From: Limonium bicolor
Taxonomy: Eukaryota; Streptophyta; Magnoliopsida; Caryophyllales; Plumbaginaceae
NCBI GenBank assembly: GCA_023374045.1
Contig: CM041776.1
Span: 351,291,636 to 351,355,635 of the forward strand
Length of the DNA: 64,000 bases
Direction of reading: 5' to 3'
In this document: positions 7,623 through 18,925 of the stretch, piece by piece
Layout of the letters: each line of letters starts with the position of its first letter
Numbering within the stretch: position 1 is the stretch's first letter
Translations under genes and position numbers: made by a program
The notes under the pieces: model-generated
The model's database searches: none
What the model saw: the letters and a program-made list of their open reading frames with translations, nothing else
What the model was told of the DNA's origin: nothing

Positions 7623-9050
7623 CTCTTAAAGCAAATCCTATCTTCACTCTCATTTCTTTCCTTCATTCACACGGTTTCCCACCTCTCTTCTTCCTTCTTC
7701 CTTGTCTCTCACGGTAATACTACACCATGGAAACTCCACTTTGACCACTTGCTAAATCTGCTCATTGTCCAAATCAAAAACAAAACACCAATCTCTTCCT
7801 CTCATCAAGCTCTTCATTCCTATCTTCTCAAAACTCCAAGAGCTCCATTTCGGTGCCAAGGTGTTCCACCATTGAAGGAGCTTGAGCTTGTATTTTGACA
7901 TATTGTTGATCTCCTTTGCTTCTAGGTAAGGAATCTCAAAGAAAAATCATGTTTCCTCCATGTTCTTACCTTAACCGAAAATACACATTGATATAGCTCT
8001 TTGTGTGACTTTGTTCTAGCTTCATTTCAACTCTTCATGGACTAGGTGGAGTCCTCTCTTGTTATATATTCAAACTCCCTTCAAAGATCAAGGTAAAACA
8101 ACTACATTAATGTTTTTGAAACAATGTCAAATTAGGGTTTACAATGAGATGAAGCTCAAAGCTTGAATACTCATTATGGTGTTTGTATATTGTCTAGAAC
8201 TTGACAAGGAATCAAATTATCATACGGTTTTGTAAGGAATCAAGGAGGAAGTGTTTTGGAAGAAGAGGTAAATCTACTAACTTAATGTTGTTTAATGCCT
8301 TAGGAGAAATGAGCTTATAAATGCTTATTTAAACTACCTAAAGAGCAAATGGTGAATGACTTAGTAAAGTGTTCTCAAGAGTTAGTAAAAGGCATATGTG
8401 TTGTTGAGTGTATTTGCAGGTTAAAGGCAATATATTGTGGAAATTCAGTGTTTATGATTTATGCACCTTAAGGGCCTAAGAGCCATGCATTTTAAGGGCC
8501 TAAGTGCCATGCAATTTAAAGTATGCACTATATTGTGATGTAGTGTGAATTGGTGAAGTTGTGTAAGAAAGTGTTCTTGGTTTCTGGTGTTCTAGGATGA
8601 TTAATGATGAAAATAATGTGCTAAGGTGTAACAAAATGCTAGGAGAAACTATGTCGAAATTTAGAAAATGCATAAGGAGTTAAGATGTTGTAAAGGAATT
8701 TTGACGAACTAGGAAGTGTTCTAGAGTGTAATAAGGACTTAGGCATGATCTTGAGGTTTTAAGTATGTACCAAAGTCATTTTGGACTTAGATGAAGGCTT
8801 AGGCAAACTTTGGTAAAATAAGGAGGAAGTGTAAGCTTAGGAAAAGGGATTTCAAGGATGACATAAGGAGTTTTAGTTTGTAAGAAATGATGTTTGAGTA
8901 ATGATGTTGTGTGGAAGGAATATTGATATAATGGTTAGTATAGGCATGAAACATCACTTAGGAACCTAGGGAGTAGATACTATAAGTGTTGGAGGCTTTG
9001 GAGAAATTTGGTTAAGTGTTTAAGGTTGTAGAAAATGAGTATAATGGCAC

Positions 9051-9370
9051 GTCCGAACTTCCGTCCGAATTTGGAAGCTCGGACATGCCCTGTTACGCTT
9101 ACAGTTTTCTGGGTTTTAGGTAGTGTCCGAACTACCGTCCGAATTTGGAAGTTCGGACGCACCCATTCTTTCTCTGGATTTAGTTGCGACCTGTGTCCGA
9201 ACTTAGGGAAGCTCGGACACAAGTTCGGACGCACCTGCTCCTTCTGTTGATTATCCTCGACCCATGTCCGAACTTCCGAAGTCCGGACACAAGTTCGGAC
9301 ATGTGTCTGTTTTCTGTCAAAAATCACGGCTTGTGTCCGAACTTGGAAGCTCGGACACAAGTTCGGACAG
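9051..9370 (+). repeat. GC-rich hairpin array in Element 1 LTR (gtccgaactt units)
   Basis: About five to six repeats built from GTCCGAACTT / AAGTTCGGAC and variants, for example at 9123, 9194, 9265 and 9335, each able to form a short stem. Units are spaced ~70 bp with unrelated AT-rich spacers. Base composition differs sharply from the surrounding LTR. Overlapping ORFs on both strands are a by-product of the palindromic repeats. Confidence 0.8.
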
Positions 9371-10499
9371 GCCACTGTATGGACCAAAAAATTGTTTTAA
9401 GATGGGAATTGTTATCTAAAAATAGTAGTTGGTTAGTAATGATATAAAGGTTATATAATACATGTTAGGTGGGTTTTAAAGGCAATTAAAAGGATGAAAA
9501 GATGTAACAAGTGTAAAATAAAAATAAACTACTAATGTTGAGTAGATAATGTTAATAATGGATTAGTGCGTTAATTAACCGACGTTACTAATGTGTTTAG
9601 GATTCTCTCAAGGTGGAAACGAAACGAGGCAAGGACCAAGGTATGGTTTTCTTGCAGTCTATTGCCTACCGGTTTACACCGGCTTGGGTGTTGTTTGCTT
9701 TTCTGCGTGTTACGACCTTATAAGATTAAGGCATGAAAAGAGTTTACAGTTGTTATACATTATGATGTTGTAAGGTTATGACTCCTTTCCCTTGGTTGTC
9801 TAACAAGACCTAAATGTTTGCTTGTATGTGACTTAACAAAATGTTGTGTGATCACTAACAAGTGCTAACCGGGGGAGTGAGGAGTCCGGTTGTTCCGGCC
9901 ACGCGTGTGATGGATGGGGGTCGATATATATCCGGTTCGGCTCTCTTGGTGTATGTATAGGTGGTATTCCAATTTGGTTTCTACCTTCCCTTAGCTTATC
10001 CAAAGCTAATTACTGACTCACGTCGGGCCATAGGGGCATACGTATGTTATTTCGGTGTGCTTGGGATTACTATATCCGATACACCTTTGGTATAAGTCAC
10101 TAGTAGAAAAAACATTTTAAATGACGACACTTAAACCACGGTTAAATGAAAACCGTGGTTTAAAGTTTATAAACCACGGTTTTTAGGGAAACGTCATTTA
10201 TAGTACACGCCGGAGAGAAATAAACCACGGTTTTGGAGAACCGTGGTATATAGTTTATTTATAAACCACGGTTTGTAGGGCAAACCGTCATTTATAGTAC
10301 ATGCCGGAGAGAATAAACCACGGTTTTTGGAGAACCGTGGTATATAACCGTCACGCCGGAGAGAAAAACCACGGTTTTTGGAGAACCGTGGTATATAACC
10401 GTCACGCTGGAGAGAATAAACCACGGTTCTTTAAGAACCGTGGTATATAACTGTCACACCGGAGAGAATAAACCACGGTTTTTGGAGAACCGTGGTATA

Positions 10500-10650
10500 T
10501 AGTCTGAGCGGGAATTTTAATTTTTGGCCCAAATTAACGCGGCTTTTCTTCGGAATGTACTATAAATGACGGTTGCCCTACAAACCGTGGTTTATAAGTA
10601 AACAAAGAGAGCGCGTTAATTTGGGCCGAAAATTAATTCCCGCTCAGACT
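10500..10650. repeat. Internal inverted repeat of the CACTA element
   Basis: The segment starting agtctgagcgggaatttt (about 10500-10545) is repeated in inverse orientation at about 10606-10650, ending ttcccgctcagact. A third, direct copy of the first arm begins near 10784. The arms contain ggcccaaattaacgcg. This foldback suggests internal rearrangement during amplification. Confidence 0.75.
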
Positions 10651-10854
10651 ATATACCGCGGTTTTTATAGAACCGTGGTATAACCGTCACGCCGGAGAGA
10701 ATAAACCACGGTTTTTAAAGAACCGTGGTATATAACCGTCACTTCGAGAGAATAAACCACGGTTTTTGGAGAACCGTGGTATATAGTCTGAGGGGAATTT
10801 TAATTTCGGCCCAAATTAACGCGGCTCTCTTGTTCTCTTATATATTTCTCTTAC

Positions 10855-11345
10855 TGTAATTGCAACCCACACTGGCGAACAAGGATTGAACGCGCCTCTT
10901 CCTCATTCTCTTCACCTCCCGGTAATTTTTACAACCCACGCCGGCGAACATGGAACATGCTCTACGCCATCTCTTCAACCTCCCGGTAATTTCGCAAACC
11001 ATACTAGTGAATAAGGAACATGCTCTATGCCATATCAACCGCACTGTAAATTTGCTACCCATACTGGCGAACAAGAAACATGCTCCTACCTCTCTCATTA
11101 TCTGTTTTCATGGTAATTTTTGCAACCCACACTGGCGAACAAGGAACGTGCTCTGCGTCTCATCCTCATGTTCACTCATTGTAATTTTGCAACCCCAGCC
11201 GGCGAACAACGAACATGCTCTACGCCGCATCCATTTTCTTCAACCTCACAGTAATTTTGGAACCCACCGGCGAACAAGGAGCATACTGCGCCTCCATTCT
11301 TCACTCACGATTTCGCAACCTTAATTCGCAAACAAGGAACATACA
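10855..11345 (+). repeat. Tandem ~60-70-bp repeats in the CACTA core
   Basis: About seven degenerate units, each with 'gtaattttgcaacccacactggcgaacaa' in variants followed by ggaacatgctct and an irregular spacer. Short ORFs on both strands arise from the repetition and are not convincing genes. Confidence 0.7.
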
Positions 11346-12470
11346 TAATCTGGCATCTTCATTGTCTTGTATGCGCTCTGTTGAGATTTCCAGATTGAAG
11401 GCGAGATTTGAAAAATTCATGGACTATAAACCACGGTTTCATGTATAACCGTGGTTTATTCGTTGTTTTTTCACCTATATACCACGGTTTTTAGAATAAC
11501 CGTGGTTTATTCTCTCCGGCGTGACGGTTATATACCACGGTTCCCAAAAAAACCGTGATTTATTCTCTCCGGCATGTACATAAATGACGGTTGCCCTACA
11601 AACGTGGTTTATAATCGTGTTTTTTTTTACATTATATACCACGGTTTTTAGAATAAACCGTCATATATTACTCACTATAAGTGACGGTTTATAGAACCGT
11701 GGTTTTTATTCATTTAAAACCACGGTTTTGAACCGTGGTAATATATTTGGCATTTACGACGGCCGCAAATACCACGGTTTTTAACCGTGGTATATAAGCA
11801 AAATAACCGTGGTATATAATGTTTTTTCTACTAGTGAGTTAACCGTTCTACATAACGGACGGTAACGAGGATGGTAACGAGCTTAACATGGGGTTGGTAA
11901 AAATCTCTAGGCTCATATGGTATACTAACTATGGTGAGAGGTTCCTTGTGAGAACCGAGTTTATGGTGTCATGTATTGATGTTGATGCTATGCAATTTCC
12001 CTTGCTATGCTATGGTATATATATATGTTGGATGTTCTAAAATGAATGCCATGTTATTATGACAATTGGTTTGCGCGTATCCCGGTAGTCGATGGGCTGC
12101 GCGTTAGCCATACCAGCAAAGGTGCTGACCCCCTCGGGGGCTCCATATTTTATTGCAGGATGAGGATCGAAGAGGCAGAGTGGCTCTAGGTCCTAGGTTG
12201 TTGATATACTTTTGGATATGTTGGTTGTTAAGCCCGGGATGCGCCTGTGCTCCCGAGGCATTACATTTTGGTACTGTTGTTAAACAGTGATGGATGATTA
12301 TGGCTTGTAGGTGTGTTGTAAATTAAAAACTCGGTACGGTTGGCTATGTTTATATATGGATGTTAGATACTATGCTCGGGAGTCTGATCATCAGACCGAT
12401 ACTCTTGTATTTATTCTGCCTAGTTAACCACGTGGGTGGTTAACGGCGTTGTAACACCAAAGCGTTAGTT

Positions 12471-12560
12471 ATTATTTGGCTGGTTATTTCCGCTGCGATT
12501 TCGGTAGATGATAGGAGCGTTGTAGAGTGTATTATTTGGCTGGTTATTTCCGCTGCGATT
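12471..12560 (+). repeat. 30-bp duplication at the broken 3' end of Element 1 LTR
   Basis: The 30 bp at 12471-12500 (attatttggctgg...) recur exactly at 12531-12560. In the 5' LTR this place holds the canonical LTR end, GGGGTGTTACA. The 3' LTR terminus is thus replaced by a duplicated internal piece, and the sequence then enters L2. This looks like a template-switch or repair scar. Confidence 0.8.
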
Positions 12561-13433
12561 CAAACTGTTAAGGAGGGAACACTTGGGTTGGTTGAAGTTT
12601 GGTAAGGTTACAAGTTGGAAAATGTAAGGAATCATATGACAAGTGTTAAGAGTGTTTGTAAGAATTTAGTAAATGTTTGAGAAGATCTTGGAAGTTGTTT
12701 TGGAGAGTTTGGTGGAAGTTCTAAGGTGAGTTTAAGTGCCTAAATGGTATTAGGACGCATGAGGGAACTGTGGAGAAGTTTGGAGTCAAATGGGAATATA
12801 GAAACAAGGTTCTGGAGCCGACCGACCTTGGGACCGGACCTGCAAGGTTGGTCGAGCTCAGTTTACACTACCGGAAGGGGTTTCTGGAACCGACCGAACT
12901 TGGGGACGGACTTACAAGTTCGGTCGGGCTTGTATTTGTTGTACGAATTGAGTCTCTGGAATCGACCGAACATGGGACCGAACTTGGCAAGTTTGGTTGG
13001 GCTTAAATATCCCACGGGGAAACTCTCGGGAATGGACCGACCTTGGGACGGACTTGCAAGGTCGGTGGGGTAGAATTTTCAAGCGGTAATATGTTCTGGA
13101 ATGGACCGACCTTGGGTAAGGTCGGTCGGAAGTTCGGTCGAGCCTAAAAATAAAAAAAAGAAACCCTAAGAGAGTTTAGTGGTATTAAGGGTACCCCATT
13201 GAGGGGGCAAAGATTACTAGAGGTATAAGGACCTAGGGGATTAAGTTAAGTATAAGCTTAAAAGTTTAAGGTTATGTTTGTAAGATTAAGTTGTAAGACT
13301 TAAGAGGTGTTAGGTGGGAATCATTAAGGGTAAAGTAAGTTAAGTAAGTTAAGTAAGTTGGATTAAGTAAGTGATTAACAACCTAAAACTGAATGAATGT
13401 TTTAGGACTTGGGAATTTGGACTCCGGAAGAGA
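12561..13433 (+). repeat. L2, left part of a second Gypsy LTR fragment
   Basis: This is LTR-type DNA that continues after the Tat-like insertion at 18931 and ends with GGGGTGTTACA at 20256. Its own 5' end is not seen; it may lie left of Element 1, beyond the window. It holds a hairpin array at 12811-13144 and simple aagttaagta repeats near 13336-13360. The small ORFs here are palindrome shadows. Confidence 0.65.
12811..13144 (+). repeat. GC-rich hairpin array in L2 (gaccgacctt units)
   Basis: Five units of the form ctgga(a)(c/t)(c)gaccgaccttgggaccgg ... caaggtcggtcg, about 75-80 bp apart. Each unit pairs GACCGACCTTG with CAAGGTCGGTC or a variant (GACCGAACTTG/CAAGTTCGGTC), so both arms change together between units. 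It lies in a position comparable with the arrays in the other Gypsy LTRs. Confidence 0.78.
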
Positions 13434-13438
13434 GTAAG

Positions 13439-15046
13439 TGATAAGTGTCCAAATGAGCATGTTTTATAGGTGTATTTCATATATTATATTAGCACTTTTC
13501 TTGCTCATTTCTCCACTTCGGTTAGTTTTCCTCTAGTTAATGTTTTATTATTATCTCACAAAATTATTGGTTTAATATGAGGAAAACTAAGCTGGGAGTA
13601 AAGTAGACAAAGAGACGAATGCATAGACGCTAACGGCTCAGAAAACGGAGTCCAAACGAAGAATCTAGAGCCGGTAGAAGAGAGTCACCGCCTCTAAAAT
13701 GGGCGGACGAGAGGGCTTGCAACCGCCTCTAAATGGGCGGACAGGACACGGCTACAACCGGCTGAAAACAGGCGGACAAGAGTGTGACCGCCCCCTGCTA
13801 CCTGGTGAAAACAGGCGGACAACACTGAGAGGCAACCGCCTATTTAGAGGCGGACGTGAGAGGCGGACAACAGAGAGGACCGCATGAAATGAAGCGGACG
13901 CGTGTTAATGTTTAGATAATTAACGGGAGCTTCGCCGACTTCAACTCGCCCGCTCCAACTCGTCCACTGTCTCCAACTTGCCTCACACCGACTGTCTCCA
14001 ACGCCCACTGTCTGCAACTCGTCCACTGTCTTCAGCCATATCCATTAACAGTCGGCGCCCACCTTAATTCACTCACGCATTGTCTCTGTCCCCTACAATC
14101 AGTGAGCAATCAATGAGCTGCGCTGCCTTCCTTTCTCTATAAAAACGTACCTTCTGCTTTCAAAAGTACCATCAATCCATCCATCCAGACCCAACATCCA
14201 CTTCGCCACACATCATCCCATTCCTTCTCCCGCATTCTCCATTTTATTTATTTCTACATTCCACCTATCCACCACCATATCCACTCTAGTCCTACGTATA
14301 CAAAATAGCAGAACGAATACAGGAGTGACTACAGATGATTTCTACTACTCTGTTCCTGTTATTCTATTTAATATGTTAGGCTAGAATATTTATACTCTGG
14401 GAATGGTTATTATGTGTTCGTATTAATTATGCAATATTTTACTGGTTTTATTTAAATACAGTTGTTACGTTTTAAAGCTTATCTCTCGCCTTTTAATAAA
14501 TGTCATGAGTTTTTAAATTGCTTGCTAAGTCTATTTTGATCAGACCAGGTGATAAATAGATAGGTAATTAAGCGTAAATTTGGAGAAAGCTTATTATGAT
14601 TTAATAAGTTAGTATTTTCAGATGCATAATAATTTCTCATATCTAAACCGTCGTTTACACGTATTGTGCTTGAATCTTGTAGAACCTGCATTTTCAGGTA
14701 AACGAGTTCTTTGAGGCTATGATTAGTCCTTAAGATAATAAGAGGGAATTGCCAAACAATTATATTAAACAGTAGAGATAGCAAATTAGCAGTAATTAAC
14801 TTGACCAGAGTTCCATCTAAATTTATTACTTAGTTTATTTATCTTTCCTTTTTAATACAAGTCAATTAATCCCCTCTGTGACAAAGACTTAGGTACTATT
14901 ATATGCACATTAGTCCCACGGTTCGACATCCGGTCGCACACTTTACTATTACCACGACCGGGATGTTTGTTTGAGCCCGCGTTTATTTTGAGTTTTAATT
15001 TTTTTTTTATTTACACAGTTAACAACTCACGATAAATCACTCTGAA
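13439..15046 (+). repeat. 5' LTR of the Tat-like element
   Basis: Starts TGATAAGTGTCC; the end is assigned by alignment to the 3' LTR (15041-15046 corresponds to CTCTGCA, here CTCTGAA). A TATA box TATAAAAA is at 14138-14145, followed within ~40 bp by a catcaatccatcc stretch. A ccgcc/ggcgg hairpin array occupies 13687-13900. The two LTRs differ by many small indels. Confidence 0.88.
13687..13900 (+). repeat. CCGCC/GGCGGAC hairpin array in the Tat-like 5' LTR
   Basis: Six or so short units such as accgcctctaaatgggcgg, ccgcctatttagaggcgg and gaaaacaggcggac, 35-45 bp apart. Each brings CCGCC and GGCGG together with a short AT-rich loop and usually continues into GGAC. The 3' LTR copy is at 17553-17776 and is partly decayed. 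A 62-residue ORF across it is a by-product. Confidence 0.75.
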
Positions 15047-15048
15047 AA

Positions 15049-15066
15049 TGGCGCCGTTGCCGGGGA
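15049..15066 (+). other. Primer binding site (tRNA-Asp) of the Tat-like element
   Basis: TGGCGCCGTTGCCGGGGA is complementary to the 3' end of plant tRNA-Asp(GUC), the primer used by Athila-type elements. It lies two to three bases from the 5' LTR end. Confidence 0.9.
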
Positions 15067-17280
15067 CTAGATTTATTCTAGTCCCTAAGCCCCGGATTAT
15101 TCATTGTTATATTAGAATATTTTGTCTATAGTATTTTTGTTGTTATATTAATAATCTTTTAATTTGTTATATTATATATGTTATGTTTTTCTGTTTCAGT
15201 ATGTTCGTAATCGAAAAAAAAAAAAGCAACAGAGGCGTGTCCGCCTGTTTGGACGCGGACGACCGCGGTCGCAGCCCTCTTGTCGCCCCATTCCAGGCGG
15301 TGTCCACCGGACGACACTGAAGTTCGCTAGCAATCCAACACCCGCGTCGCCTAGCCTACGCCTATACCGCGCGGACGTCAAGCGGACGGCACTCGCACCA
15401 GGAAAAAAAAAAGCTGCGTGTCTCCAGCTATATTATATTGTGGTTATTTCTAATAATTATTTCCTAATTGTTCAGTAATTTCGTTTTATATACAAAAAAC
15501 ACACAAAAAAAAATGGAAATGGAACAGGGGGAGAAGAAGAGTTTGTACTCCTCAGTATTTATACTGCTCCGTATTGGGGGAACTCATGATTATGAGGATT
15601 GTCTCAGCATATTCCAAGAGCAACTCTGGTTAGAAGACAACCAGACTACCTGGACTCGCTCAACAAGAACAGCAACCAAAGAGCGAAATAATTCATGAGG
15701 TAGAACACCCCACTACGGATGTAAGTTACTCTCTTCCCTCTACGGTCGCCTACCGCCAGTTTCCATCCTTCTCTGTGCTCTATCCAGAAGATGAGGATAC
15801 TTACATCCTTGAAAATGAAGAGAAGGAATTGCCATCACCCACCAATATATCCAAACAAAACGCCACTATCACCTTCAAAGAATTAACCTTCTCTGAAGAT
15901 GATATCGATCAGCATTCTTTCTACAAGCCTCACCTACAAGAGGATGATGTTACATCCTCCAATTTGAGGAAGAAAAATCATCACCACCGGGTCTTCTGTT
16001 AGAACTACGTTCCCGGCAGTACCTCCTCAAACACCAGATTTTATGGAGTATTAATTTTCTCATTTTATATGCCGAGGTAACGTTTTGTTTTGATCCAGGA
16101 TAACGAAGCAGGCGTCTAGCCAAAGACGTTAAAGAAGGGCAGCTTCCCGGGAGGAACCTGGATGTACTTTTATTTTATTTACTTTTATGCTCTTTAATTT
16201 TCAGGTTCTCTTTAAATTTTATTTTTGCTAACTTTTAACCCCGTTTGTAGTATGGTTGCTTCTAGTGTCTTATGCTGGTGCAAATTCATGTCTACACTGC
16301 AACCAAGCTACGCTACTTGAGGCTGAAGCTCAAGTGTGGGGGAACTCCTTTAACGACAAGCAAAAATAATATCAGGGGAGTACCAGTTTCTTTAATTTTG
16401 CTTTTATTTAAAAAAAACTGCAGAGGAGCGTTTATGTGCTTAAATGTTTATTGTGATCTTTGTGTTATCTCTATTTTATCTACTTACCGAAAAGGTCTTC
16501 TGAAACCTTCCCTTGTTTTTCTGGTGAACAATGAGGACATTGTTCAATTTAAGTGTGGGGGAGTGTGCCCTTTTCGGTGACCTTTTGTGCTTAAATGTTT
16601 AATCTCTCTCCTTATCATGCGTTTGTCCAATTCAAATATTATGGACTCTTTATATGTGGGTTGTTCTCTTTAAGAATAAATACTGTTATGAATTGTGGGA
16701 TAAATGGTACAAATTTTAAAATTTTGATTACTTTTGAGGAGCATTTTATATGCGGTGTGACCAAATAATCTGCAAATGGTTGGATTTATTGCTCAGGGTT
16801 TCTTTCTGTCTTCTCTCTTAGGGATTGCTAAGGGGTGCTTTTCTGTTAAAAAAAAAAGAAAGAAAAATACAAATAATAAGGGACTTGCGAGACACCATTG
16901 GTAACCAACAAAGAGAGTTGAGTGTTCTTAAATACAAAGGCGTGATGCCTACATTTTCTCATCCCTTATGCAAAAGTGAAACAAATGCATGAATCTATTT
17001 TTCCTTTTGTTTTCTCCTCAATGCCCATTCTTGAGAGAATTTGGCCATGGTAAAAGTTCTCAGAGTCACCTAAAAAGAAACATTGAAGTACCTTAGATCA
17101 TACCCCGAAACTCTATATTTTATTTTTACCCTGAGCACACCTATGCCACCAGCAGTTAATTTTTCACACTCCTCAATAAGTTTAAAAGATCATGTTTATC
17201 CTACCCTTCATAATAATATTTGTTAATATTGAGCATTGCCTACTTACTTGGGTACGTGATTTTGCTTGAGGACAAGCAAA
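15067..17280 (+). other. Non-coding interior of the Tat-like element
   Basis: No gag or pol motif is visible. It opens with a GC-rich stretch containing more ccgcctgtttggacgcggac-like palindromes (15236-15390). Two short + strand ORFs (15468-15698, and 15775-16002 with an acidic product) have no recognised domain and may be gag remnants or chance. The 3' half holds two extra PPT-like aagtgtggggg motifs at 16332-16342 and 16551-16561. The second is preceded by the hairpin GAACAATG-AGGA-CATTGTTC (16526-16545). Confidence 0.7.
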
Positions 17281-17298
17281 AAGATAAGTGTGGGGGTG
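17261..17298 (+). other. Hairpin plus PPT before the Tat-like 3' LTR
   Basis: TTTGCTTG-AGGA-CAAGCAAA is a perfect 8-bp stem with an AGGA loop (17261-17280). The purine tract aagataagtgtgggggtg follows, ending at 17298 next to the LTR start. The same loop and spacing occur at 16526-16561 and, with other stem sequences, at the PPTs of the Gypsy families here. Confidence 0.85.
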
Positions 17299-18925
17299 TG
17301 ATAAGTGTCCAAATGAGCATGTTTTATAGGTGTATTTCATATATTATATTAGCACTTTTCTTGCTCATTTCTCCACTTCGGTTAGTTTTCCTCTAGTTTA
17401 TGTTTATGGTTTATTATTATCTCACAAAATTATTGGTTTAACATGAGGAAAACTAAGCTGGGAGTAAAGTAGACAAAGAGACGAATGCATAGACGCTAAC
17501 GGCTCAGAAAACGGAGTCCAAACGAAGAATCTAGAGCCGGTAGAAGAGAGTCACCGCCTCTAAAATGGGCGGACGAGAGGGCTTGCAACCGCCTCTAAAT
17601 GGGCGGACAGGACACGGCTACAACCGCCTGAAAACAGGCGGACAAGAGTGTGACCGCCCCCTGCTACCTCGTGAAAACAGGCGGACAACACTGAGAGGCA
17701 ACCGCCTATTTAGAGGGGACGTGCGAGCGGACAACAGAGAGGACCGCATGAAATGAAGCGGACAACAAGCGGACGGTGTTAATGTTTAGATAATTAACGG
17801 GAGCTTCGCCGACTTCAACTCGCCCGCTCCAACTCGTCCACTGTCTCCAACTCGCCCACTGTCTGCAACTCGTCCACTGTCTTCAGCCATATCCATTAAC
17901 AGTCGGCGCCACCTTAATTCACTCACGCGTTGTCTCTGTCCCTGCAATCAGTGAGCAATCAATGAGCGCTGCCTCTTCCTTCTCTATATAAACACGTACC
18001 TTCTGCTTTCAAAAATACCATCAATCCATCCATCCACAACCCAACATCCACTTCGCCACACATCATCCCATTTCTCTTCTCCCGCATCTCCATTTTATTT
18101 ATTTCTACATCCACCATATCCACATATCCACCTCCTACGTATACAAAATAGTAGAACGAATACAGGAGTGACTACAGATGATTTCTACTACTCTTGTTCC
18201 TGTATTCTATTTAATATGTTAGGCTAGAATATTATACTGGGAATGGTTATTATGTGTTTGTGTTCTTTTTTGGTTTATTAATACAATATTTTTACTGGTT
18301 TTTATTTAAATAAGTTGTTACGTTTTAAAGCTTATCTCTCGCCTTTAATAAATGTCATGAGTTTATTAAATTGCTTGCTAAGTCTATTTTGATCAGACCA
18401 GGTGATAAATAGATAGGTTAATTAAGCCGTAAATTTGGAGAAAGCTATTATGATTTAATAAGTTAGTATTTTCAGATGCATAAATAATTTCTCATATCTA
18501 AACCGTCTTTTACCGTATTGTGCTTGAATCTTGATTAGAACCTTGCATTTTCAGGTAAACGAGTTCTTTGAGGCTATGATTTAGTCCTTAAGATAATAAG
18601 AGGAATTTTGCCAAACAATTATATTAAACCAGTAGAGATAGCATAATTAAGCAGATTATATTAACCTGACCCAGAGTTCCATTTAATTTATATTTAACTT
18701 AGTTATTTTATCTTTCCTTTTTAATACAAGTCAATTAATCCCCCTCTTGTGACAAAGCTTAGGTACTATTATATGCACATTAGTCCCACGGTTCGACATC
18801 CGGTCGTACACTTTACTATACTACCACGACCGGGATTTGTTTGCAGCCCGACGTTTATTTTGAGTTTTAATTTCTTTCTTTTATTTTTACACCAGTTTAA
18901 CCACTCACGATAAATCCACTCTGCA
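17299..18925 (+). repeat. 3' LTR of the Tat-like element
   Basis: Begins TGATAAGTGTCC and ends CTCTGCA, followed by the target duplication gtaag. A TATA box TATATAAA is at 17985-17992. It has the same hairpin array as the 5' LTR (17553-17776). Many short indels separate the two LTRs, often in homopolymers. Confidence 0.9.

Larger units (their letters stand above)
10098..11836. mobile_element. Non-autonomous CACTA transposon inserted in Element 1 3' LTR
   Basis: Terminal inverted repeats CACTAGTAGAAAAAACATT (left) and its complement (right, ending CTACTAGTG) are flanked by a 3-bp duplication agt (10095-10097 and 11837-11839), the hallmark of CACTA (En/Spm) elements. Both subterminal regions are packed with direct and inverted copies of aaaccacggtttt / aaccgtggtat, as expected for transposase-binding subterminal repeats. 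No transposase is encoded, so it must move in trans. It post-dates the LTR, since it interrupts it. Confidence 0.92.
6983..12528 (+). repeat. Element 1 3' LTR (interrupted by a CACTA element)
   Basis: The LTR starts with TGAAATACCCC after the PPT. Without the CACTA insertion (10098-11836 and one target-site copy) it is about 3.8 kb. It has an AT-rich 5' part, a possible TATA element near 7606-7622 followed by a pyrimidine-rich leader, several donor-like AGGTAAG/AGGTAAA sites (about 7925, 8093, 8266), a GC-rich hairpin array (9051-9370), and a 3' part matching 1-545. The expected terminal GGGTGTTACA is missing: at about 12525 the sequence passes into a short duplication. Confidence 0.85.
13439..18925 (+). 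mobile_element. Complete Tat/Athila-like non-autonomous LTR element (LARD type)
   Basis: A 5.49-kb element with two ~1.6-kb LTRs (TGATAAGTGTCC...CTGCA), a tRNA-Asp PBS, a PPT (aagtgtgggggtg) and a 5-bp target duplication gtaag at 13434-13438 and 18926-18930. The 2.25-kb interior has no gag or pol domain that I recognise, so it depends on another element. PBS and PPT types are those of the non-chromovirus Tat/Athila branch of plant Ty3/Gypsy elements. It split L2 and is younger than it. Confidence 0.92.

Noticed and set aside
8980..9447. ORFs on both strands over the Element 1 LTR hairpin array
   Set aside because: Palindromic repeats keep opposite frames open together; amino-acid content merely mirrors the repeat.
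10194..11448. Short ORFs in the CACTA element
   Set aside because: All lie in subterminal or tandem repeats; no transposase motif.
12744..13073. 109-codon ORF in L2
   Set aside because: Covers the gaccgacctt array; repeat-driven, no domain.
15468..16002. Two small ORFs in the Tat-like element as possible genes
   Set aside because: No recognised domain and no conserved gag motif; kept only as a remark in the interior entry.
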